Shown here one piece after another: positions 59,187-64,000 of a stretch of DNA of 64,000 nucleotides (the stretch's first letter is position 1; each line of letters begins with the position of its first letter). Origin of the DNA: Cryobacterium mannosilyticum (GTDB lineage Bacteria > Actinomycetota > Actinomycetes > Actinomycetales > Microbacteriaceae). The translations under genes and the position numbers were made by a program. The stretch lies in the NCBI RefSeq assembly GCF_004402705.1, contig NZ_SOFM01000016.1, positions 155,960-219,959 on the forward strand. Reading direction: 5' to 3'. Below the pieces are notes generated by a model. The model had not been told where the DNA came from and did no database searches. It saw only the letters and a program-made list of their open reading frames with translations.

Positions 59187-59914
59187 GCCTGCCCGCCCAC
59201 CTGACCCGGCCGGCCCACGCGACACCGCAGAGGTCGGCCCACACGACACCGCCAAGGCCGCGCACCCTCGACCTGTCCACCTACCTCGTCACCGACCGGC
59301 GGCTCTCCGGACGGCTCGGGGTGCTCGGAGTGGTCTCCGCCGCGGTCGCCGGCGGTGTCTCCGTCGTTCAACTCCGTGACAAGACCGCGGACACCCGGGA
59401 CTTCTACGACCTCGTGGTCGCCGCCGCCCGGATCACCGCCGGTCGCTGCCTGCTGCTCGTCGACGACAGGGTTGACGTCTTCCTGGCGGCGCGGCACGCC
59501 GGCGCAGAGGTGGACGGCGTTCACGTCGGCCAGGCCGACCTTCCGGCCGCCACGGTGCGCGCCCTGATCGGGCCGGACGCCGTGCTCGGACTCACCGCGA
59601 ACACGCCCGTGCACCTGCGTGCCGCTCACGCCCTGCCGGCGGGCTTCGTCGACTACCTCGGGGTCGGGGTGATCCACCCGACCGCGACCAAGCCCGACCA
59701 CCCCGAGGCGCTCGGCGTGGCCGGGTTCGGCAAGATCGCGCGGTCGACCAGGCTTCCCTGCGTCGCGATCGGCGGCATCCGTCTCACCGACACGGCCGGC
59801 CTCCGCGCCGCGGGCGCCTCCGGGCTGGCCGTCGTCTCGGCGATCTGCGCGGCCGACGACCCGGGCGAAGCCACCCGCGCGTTCGCTGACGCGTGGGCCG
59901 GGGCCGCGGCATGA
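59183..59914 (+). CDS. thiE: Thiamine-phosphate synthase (ThiE)
   Basis: The 243-residue TIM-barrel enzyme joins HMP-PP and thiazole phosphate to give thiamine phosphate. It has LVTDRRLSGRLGVLGVVSAA, VSVVQLRDKTADTRDFYDLV, LLLVDDRVDVFLAA, DGVHVGQADLPA and YLGVGVIHPTATKPDHPEAL with the phosphate loop CVAIGGIRL. It carries an extra ~28-residue N-terminus (LPAHLTRPAHATPQRSAHTT) built partly from a 24-bp DNA repeat (59211-59258). It overlaps thiM and thiD by 4 nt on each side. Confidence 0.93.
   Translation: MSLPAHLTRPAHATPQRSAHTTPPRPRTLDLSTYLVTDRRLSGRLGVLGVVSAAVAGGVSVVQLRDKTADTRDFYDLVVAAARITAGRCLLLVDDRVDVFLAARHAGAEVDGVHVGQADLPAATVRALIGPDAVLGLTANTPVHLRAAHALPAGFVDYLGVGVIHPTATKPDHPEALGVAGFGKIARSTRLPCVAIGGIRLTDTAGLRAAGASGLAVVSAICAADDPGEATRAFADAWAGAAA
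59211..59258. repeat. 24-bp direct repeat in the ThiE N-terminus
   Basis: Units 59211-59234 and 59235-59258, with the shared core CGGCCCAC(G/A)CGACACCGC, encode RPAHATPQ and RSAHTTPP in frame. Confidence 0.7.
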
Positions 59915-61473
59915 GCGGTATCCCCCGCGTGCTGAGCATCGCCGGCACCGACCCGACCGGGGGCGCGGGCATCCAGGCCGACCTCAAGGCGATCGCGGCC
60001 AACGGCGGCTACGGGATGGCCGTGATCACCTCCCTGGTCGCGCAGAACACGCAGGGCGTGCGGTCGATCCACCTGCCGCCGACCTCGTTCCTGCGCGAAC
60101 AGCTCGACGCCGTGAGCGACGACGTCACCATCGACGCCGTGAAGATCGGGATGCTCGCCACCGATGACGTGGTCGCCGAGGTCGCGGCCTGGCTGCGCCG
60201 CATCCGCCCGCCGATCGTCGTGCTCGACCCGGTCATGGTCGCCACCAGCGGCGACCGGCTGCTCGACGAACGCGCCGAGGCCGCCGTGCGCGACCTCCTC
60301 GCCGAGGTCGACATCGTCACGCCCAACCTGCCCGAGCTCGCCGTGCTCGCCGCGTGCCCGGTCGCGCTGACCTGGCCCGAGGCGATACGCCAGGCCAGGG
60401 CGGTCTCCGCCCGGCACGACGTGATCGTGCTCGCCAAGGGCGGCCACCTCGGCGGCCAGGGCTCGCCGGATGCCCTGGTCGACGCCGCCGCCGGGCTCTC
60501 CGGCGGGCACGACCTTGTCGAGTTCGTCCAGGAACGGGTGCCGACGACGAACACCCACGGCACCGGCTGCTCGCTCTCGAGCGCCCTCGCCACCCGCCAG
60601 GCCCGGCTGGGCGACTGGGTGGCCGCCCTCGCCTCGGCGAAGGAGTGGCTGACCGACAGCTTGCGGCATGCCGACGAACTCGACGTGGGGCACGGCAACG
60701 GGCCGATCCACCACTTCGCGGCGCTCTGGAGCGCCGGGGACGCGGCTGCGGCGGCATCTGTCGCCGCGTCATCCGTCGCCACAGTATCTTTCGCCGAGGT
60801 ATCCGTCGCCGATGCTGTTACGCCGGTCGCCGCTCTGGGAGCCGACATGGCTGCCCATACCGAGGAGTGGTGGGCGGGCATCGACCACCTGCGCACCGAG
60901 ATCGACGATCTGGCGTTCATCAGAGGGCTGGCCGACGGCAGTCTCGCGGACGACGCCTTCTCGGCCTACATTGCCCAGGACGCCCTCTACCTGCGCGACT
61001 ACTCCCGGGCCCTGGCCCGGGCCAGCCAGCTCGCGCCGACCGTGGCCGAACAGGCGTTCTGGGCCTCGAGCGCGCACGGCTGCCTGGTCGAGGAACTCGA
61101 GCTGCACCGCACCTGGCTCGACGGCCGGGCCACGGATGCCGCGCCGTCGGCGGTGACGACGGCCTACCTGAACCATCTGCTCGCGGCGGCGCAGGGCGGT
61201 TCCTACCCGGTGCTCGTCGCCGCACTGCTGCCCTGCTTCTGGATCTACCAGGACGTCGGGGAACGGCTGGCGGCGGCGAACCACGCGGAGCATCCGTACC
61301 GGACCTGGTTGGACTGTTACGCGCAGCCGGACTTCCAGGCGGTGACCCTGGGGGCGATCGCCATCGTCGAGCGGGCCGCCCAGGGAGCCACCGCCCCGGA
61401 GCGGGCGGAGATGCGGCGCTCATTCCACGCCTCGGCCGAGCACGAACTCGCCTTCTTCGACCAGACGACCTGA
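59911..61473 (+). CDS. thiD: ThiD-TenA fusion: HMP/HMP-P kinase plus thiaminase II
   Basis: The 520-residue fusion covers pyrimidine salvage. Residues 1-265 are ThiD: VLSIAGTDPTGGAGIQADLK, IDAVKIGMLA, VLDPVMVATSGDRLL, and THGTGCSLSSALA with the catalytic Cys. Residues ~305-520 are TenA: EEWWAGIDHLRTEIDDLAFI, YIAQDALYLRDYSRALARAS, catalytic Cys in LLPCFWIYQDVG and a terminal EHELAFFDQTT. TenA releases HMP from degraded thiamine or aminomethyl-HMP, and ThiD phosphorylates it twice. The linker contains four 15-bp DNA repeats. ATG overlaps the thiE stop. Confidence 0.93.
   Translation: MSGIPRVLSIAGTDPTGGAGIQADLKAIAANGGYGMAVITSLVAQNTQGVRSIHLPPTSFLREQLDAVSDDVTIDAVKIGMLATDDVVAEVAAWLRRIRPPIVVLDPVMVATSGDRLLDERAEAAVRDLLAEVDIVTPNLPELAVLAACPVALTWPEAIRQARAVSARHDVIVLAKGGHLGGQGSPDALVDAAAGLSGGHDLVEFVQERVPTTNTHGTGCSLSSALATRQARLGDWVAALASAKEWLTDSLRHADELDVGHGNGPIHHFAALWSAGDAAAAASVAASSVATVSFAEVSVADAVTPVAALGADMAAHTEEWWAGIDHLRTEIDDLAFIRGLADGSLADDAFSAYIAQDALYLRDYSRALARASQLAPTVAEQAFWASSAHGCLVEELELHRTWLDGRATDAAPSAVTTAYLNHLLAAAQGGSYPVLVAALLPCFWIYQDVGERLAAANHAEHPYRTWLDCYAQPDFQAVTLGAIAIVERAAQGATAPERAEMRRSFHASAEHELAFFDQTT
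60751..60810. repeat. Four 15-bp degenerate tandem repeats in the ThiD-TenA linker
   Basis: Units at 60751, 60766, 60781 and 60796 share (G/T)CATC(C/T)GTCGCC-like ends and encode AASVA, ASSVA, TVSFA, EVSVA. Confidence 0.75.
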
Positions 61474-61493
61474 GACGCGCGCCGGCGCGCGCC

Positions 61494-61535
61494 CCCCGGA
61501 TGCCCGCCCCCGGATGCCCGCCCCCCGGATGACCG
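61494..61535. repeat. Three short CCCCGGATG-type repeats after tenA
   Basis: CCCCGGATGCCCG recurs three times with 13-15 nt spacing (the third copy slightly changed), just after a GCGCGCCGGCGCGC palindrome (from about 61477) that could act as a terminator. Confidence 0.6.
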
Positions 61536-61547
61536 CCCGGGGACTCT

Positions 61548-61591
61548 GTTCACCATCCGGCCATTCGGGGGACACCGGGACTCTCTACAGT
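61548..61591 (+). promoter_or_regulatory. Possible PHO box and promoter of alkaline phosphatase
   Basis: GTTCACCATCC (61548-61558) matches the actinobacterial PhoP unit (GTTCACC plus four), followed in 11-nt phase by GGCCATTCGGG, a weaker unit. TACAGT (61586-61591) is a plausible -10 box. Phosphate control of the gene is inferred. Confidence 0.45.
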
Positions 61592-61644
61592 GCGGGGGTG
61601 GCAACATGAGCTGCCACTCCCACGCACTCCTCAGGAGCATCCTC

Positions 61645-63156
61645 ATGCGACGAAGAATTTCTGTCCTGGCCTCCACGACCGTGGTCGCTGCTCTGCTGGC
61701 CACCGCTGTCGTCACGGCCGGCACCGTCTCGTCGGCTTCGGCCGACGACGACAAAGGCCGCGCCAAGAACGTGATCTACCTCCTCGGTGACGGCATGGGC
61801 CGCACCCACGTCACGGCCGCCCGCGAGCGGTATTACGGTGCGTCCGGCAAGCTCACGATGGAGACGCTGCCGGCCCAGGGCTATGTCAGCACCTACGCGG
61901 TGGAAAAGGGCTCCGGCCAGCCGGGCGAAGCCGACTTCCACCCGAACGCGGTCACCGATTCCGCGTCGGCCGCGACGGCCTGGTCGTCGGGCGTCAAGAC
62001 CTACAACGCGGCGCTCGGCGTGGACGCCAAGGGCGCCGTCGTTCCGACCATGATGGAGCTGGCCAAGAAATCGGGCTACCGCACGGGCAACGTGTCCACC
62101 GCCGAGGTCACAGACGCGACGCCCGCCGGCCAGATGAGCCATGCCCTCGCCCGCGGATGCCAGGGGCCGGTCTACTCCGACGCCGCCTGCCAGGACATCA
62201 CGGTCACGGGGGCTGCGCTGCCGACCAGCGACGTGAGGGTCACCCCGATCGCCGACCAGATCGCCCGGAACGGCACCGCCGACGTCATCCTCGGCGGCGG
62301 CCTCGGCCGGTTCGACGCTGCCGATGAGACGGCGCTGAAGGGCCAGGGGTACTCTGTGCTCGGCTCGATCGCCACCCAGACGCCGGCGACGAAGACCGAC
62401 CTCGCGGCTGCCGCCGGCCAGAAGGTCTTCGGCCTCTTCAACAAGGGAAACCTCACGATTGAGAAGTCCAAGACCGACAGGCCCACCTCCGCCCAGGCCC
62501 AGGAGCCCAGCCTGCCCGAGATGACCAGCAAGGCCATCGAACTGCTCAGCCAGAAGAAGGCCGAGGGCGAGAAGAACGACAAGGGCAAGGGCTTCTACCT
62601 CCAGGTCGAGGGCGCGCTGATCGACAAGCGCTCCCACGCGAACGACGCGGCCCAGACCCTGGCCGAGGTCAAGGCGTTCGACGACGCCGTCGCGATCGCC
62701 CAGGACTTCGCCAAGCGCGACGGCAACACCCTCGTCATCGTCACCGCCGACCACGAGTGCGCCGGCTTCAACATCATCGAGAAGGGCACCTTCACCAACG
62801 CGGAGGCCGCCACCCCGCCGGCGAACACCGACAGCGGCAACACCGCCAACAACTCCACCCCGAGCCGCCCGAGCAACGCCCGCGACGGCGCCCGGTCCAC
62901 CGGGATCATCAACGGCGCCGGCGCGGCCGATCCGAAGAACTTCGGTCCGGCCACCTTCCGCACTCCCACCGACCCGGCCGGCGTCGTCGACGGTTCGCCG
63001 GAGGCCGGCCTGTGGTTGAGCTACCTGTCGGGCAATCACACCGGAGCGGATGTCCCGGTCTACGCCGCCGGCCCCGGCGCCGACCAGCTGCAGGGCACGG
63101 TCGACAACATCGCCCTGTTCGGCATCGTGGGCCGCGCTCTGCGCGTCATCGGCTAG
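61645..63156 (+). CDS. phoA: Secreted alkaline phosphatase (PhoA type)
   Basis: The 503-residue exported metalloenzyme has a signal peptide to about residue 31 (MRRRISVLASTTVVAALLAT then SSASA). VIYLLGDGMGRTHVTAARE carries the first metal Asp, nucleophile Ser106 is in VTDSASAATAW, GGGLGRFD and VEGALIDKRSHANDA come midway, and VTADHECAGFNI holds a metal-binding Asp-His pair. AGGAG lies 7 nt before the ATG at 61645; an ATG 39 nt earlier has no ribosome-binding site. It is followed by a hairpin and a secreted protein gene. Role: release of phosphate from extracellular monoesters. Confidence 0.93.
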   Translation: MRRRISVLASTTVVAALLATAVVTAGTVSSASADDDKGRAKNVIYLLGDGMGRTHVTAARERYYGASGKLTMETLPAQGYVSTYAVEKGSGQPGEADFHPNAVTDSASAATAWSSGVKTYNAALGVDAKGAVVPTMMELAKKSGYRTGNVSTAEVTDATPAGQMSHALARGCQGPVYSDAACQDITVTGAALPTSDVRVTPIADQIARNGTADVILGGGLGRFDAADETALKGQGYSVLGSIATQTPATKTDLAAAAGQKVFGLFNKGNLTIEKSKTDRPTSAQAQEPSLPEMTSKAIELLSQKKAEGEKNDKGKGFYLQVEGALIDKRSHANDAAQTLAEVKAFDDAVAIAQDFAKRDGNTLVIVTADHECAGFNIIEKGTFTNAEAATPPANTDSGNTANNSTPSRPSNARDGARSTGIINGAGAADPKNFGPATFRTPTDPAGVVDGSPEAGLWLSYLSGNHTGADVPVYAAGPGADQLQGTVDNIALFGIVGRALRVIG

Positions 63157-63186
63157 CGCCGTAGGCCGGCGCAACCCGCGCACACT

Positions 63187-63221
63187 GCCCGGGCCGGACG
63201 GTATCCCGTTCCGGCCCGGGC
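63187..63221 (+). terminator. Hairpin after alkaline phosphatase
   Basis: GCCCGGGCCGGA (63187-63198) pairs perfectly with TCCGGCCCGGGC (63210-63221), with further pairing in the loop. There is no U-tract. It may separate expression of phoA from the next gene. Confidence 0.65.
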
Positions 63222-63245
63222 ATCCCCACAACAGGAAGCACCAGT

Positions 63246-63779
63246 ATGAAACCCAGGACTCCCCGGGCGATCGCCCTCGTCGCGATCGCCGCAGTGCTCA
63301 TCGTCGGCGGAGGTGCGTACGCGCTCGCCTCCTCCGGTGCCTCCGGCTCGTCCGGCGGCTCGATCTCGGCCGGAGCGGCCCGGACCACCTTCCCCGGCCT
63401 GGTCGCGCCCTCGGGGCAGCCGGAGCTGGAGAGCATCGGGAAGGCACATCCACGGCCGGGGGAGGTCGTGCAGGCGGCTGGGCCGTTCGACGACCGGTTC
63501 CTGCTCGAGAACCTGGCCTTCGACGGCGCGGCGGTTTCCGGGGCCGTGCGCGTGACGAGTGACGTGAGCGCGGTGCTCGACCTTGAGGTCGTCGCCGGCT
63601 TCTACGACGACACGGGCGCCCTCCTCGGCACCGGCCGATTCGTGCACCACCTCGTCGACGACGGCAGCCACAGTGGCGCGCCGGAAGAACTGGTGACGTT
63701 CACCATCGCGGTACCGTCCGGCATCGCCGTCCCGGCGGTGTCGGTCGCGCTCGGGGTGCCGGTGCTCGTCAACGAATAG
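63246..63779 (+). CDS. Secreted protein of unknown function
   Basis: I do not recognise a family. The 177-residue protein has an N-terminal signal or anchor (AIALVAIAAVLIVGGGAYAL), a Ser/Gly-rich spacer (SSGASGSSGGSIS), and a C-terminal beta-rich region (LLENLAFDGAAVSGAVRVTS, LEVVAGFYDDTGALLGTGRF). That region resembles FxLYD-type Ig folds in which a change in a bound state is described by a GFYDDxGxLLGTG strand pair. AGGAAG precedes the ATG. It follows phoA by 89 nt across a hairpin. Confidence 0.75.
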   Translation: MKPRTPRAIALVAIAAVLIVGGGAYALASSGASGSSGGSISAGAARTTFPGLVAPSGQPELESIGKAHPRPGEVVQAAGPFDDRFLLENLAFDGAAVSGAVRVTSDVSAVLDLEVVAGFYDDTGALLGTGRFVHHLVDDGSHSGAPEELVTFTIAVPSGIAVPAVSVALGVPVLVNE

Positions 63780-63787
63780 CGCCGCCC

Positions 63788-63811
63788 GGGGTGGTCGAGG
63801 CTGTCGAGACC
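63788..63811. repeat. Single copy of the 23-nt intergenic repeat
   Basis: GGGGTGGTCGAGGCTGTCGA followed by GACC matches the 36478-36546 units at most positions and fills most of the 40-nt gap between two convergent genes. Confidence 0.7.
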
Positions 63812-63819
63812 GGGCTCGG

Positions 63820-64000
63820 TCACTGGCGGGCGTGGCTGGCCTGCTGGGCGCGGTGGGTGGCGCCGGGCTGCCAGGTGGTGGTGGTTCCTGCCCAGGCTGG
63901 TGCCTTGACCTGGGGTTTGCCGCGGATCATGCGGATGAGCCAGCCCGAGGTGTCGATGCTGTGGTGGTGGTACCAGCAGAGAAGGACACCGTTGTCGATG
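63820..64000 (-). CDS. C-terminus of an HNH endonuclease, DUF222 type (cut by window edge)
   Basis: The last 59 residues before the TGA at 63820-63822 read IDNGVLLCWYHHHSIDTSGW, then LIRMIRGKPQVKAPAW. This is the end of an HNH motif (N...LLC..HH..) as found in the DUF222/HNH proteins that are multicopy in Microbacteriaceae. Only the C-terminal tip is present, so domain order and integrity are unknown. Confidence 0.85.
   Translation of the reverse strand, partial: IDNGVLLCWYHHHSIDTSGWLIRMIRGKPQVKAPAWAGTTTTWQPGATHRAQQASHARQ

Noticed and set aside
63820..64000. Calling the right-edge fragment a transposase or intein endonuclease
   Set aside because: The visible tail matches DUF222/HNH proteins of this family; nothing shows inverted repeats or a transposase domain.

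Overview
The window reads as chromosome from a high-GC actinobacterium, most likely a member of the Microbacteriaceae. The basis is strong G/C at third codon positions, frequent GTG/TTG starts, many 4-nt ATGA/GTGA gene overlaps, an actinobacterial fused OleBC, the lone C-terminus of a DUF222/HNH-type protein at the right edge, and a short 23-nt intergenic repeat of a kind I associate with this family. I see no rRNA, prophage, complete insertion sequence or CRISPR array. The content is mostly core and metabolic genes, with one small toxin-antitoxin pair as an accessory item.

Layout. 0-5.4 kb: an SRPBCC protein, a secreted ScyD/ScyE-like protein, a CrtI/PYROXD2-like FAD oxidoreductase coupled to an NAD(P)-binding protein, and a LysR regulator divergent from putA. 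5.4-14.1 kb: putA (proline to glutamate) and an oleA-oleBC-oleD operon for long-chain olefins. 14.1-18.8 kb: a GntR regulator, a DUF1905 protein, a FetB-like permease, and an Lrp regulator divergent from a guanidino-group hydrolase gene overlapping rocD. 18.8-23.7 kb: an RHH/Doc toxin-antitoxin pair, lldR-lldD lactate oxidation, a secreted glycerophosphodiesterase and a dienelactone hydrolase. 23.8-32 kb: a small membrane protein, a POT peptide transporter, a MarR-MFS pair, a lipase-like hydrolase, a lipoate ligase, GNAT, an orphan beta-class DNA methyltransferase and an LLM oxidoreductase. 32.1-41.6 kb: a beta-glucoside uptake and breakdown locus (LacI regulator, GH1, ABC importer, and a 1164-residue GH94-like protein) with three matching palindromic operators. 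41.7-47.4 kb: an NAD(P)-binding protein, a DHA2-type drug exporter, a VanY-like carboxypeptidase and two tandem Amidase_6 proteins. 47.4-56.2 kb: pgm, pheA, a lipid kinase, serS, a HAD phosphatase, two tRNA-Ser genes, an LCP protein and a UGT-like glycosyltransferase. 56.3-64 kb: an aldehyde dehydrogenase, a YegP-like protein, a TPP riboswitch with thiM-thiE-thiD/tenA, alkaline phosphatase, a secreted protein of unknown function and the HNH fragment.

How the genes work together. RocD makes glutamate semialdehyde, which the second domain of PutA would oxidise to glutamate, so the two loci converge. The hydrolase before rocD has features that fit an ornithine-producing arginine dihydrolase better than a true dimethylargininase. 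The glucoside locus looks like one LacI-type regulon.

Two sequence-level patterns stand out. At least 13 genes have a -10-like hexamer exactly 6 nt before the start codon, which predicts leaderless mRNAs. Several proteins have short in-frame DNA tandem repeats in linkers, including a copy of the 23-nt intergenic repeat inside the OleB-OleC linker.
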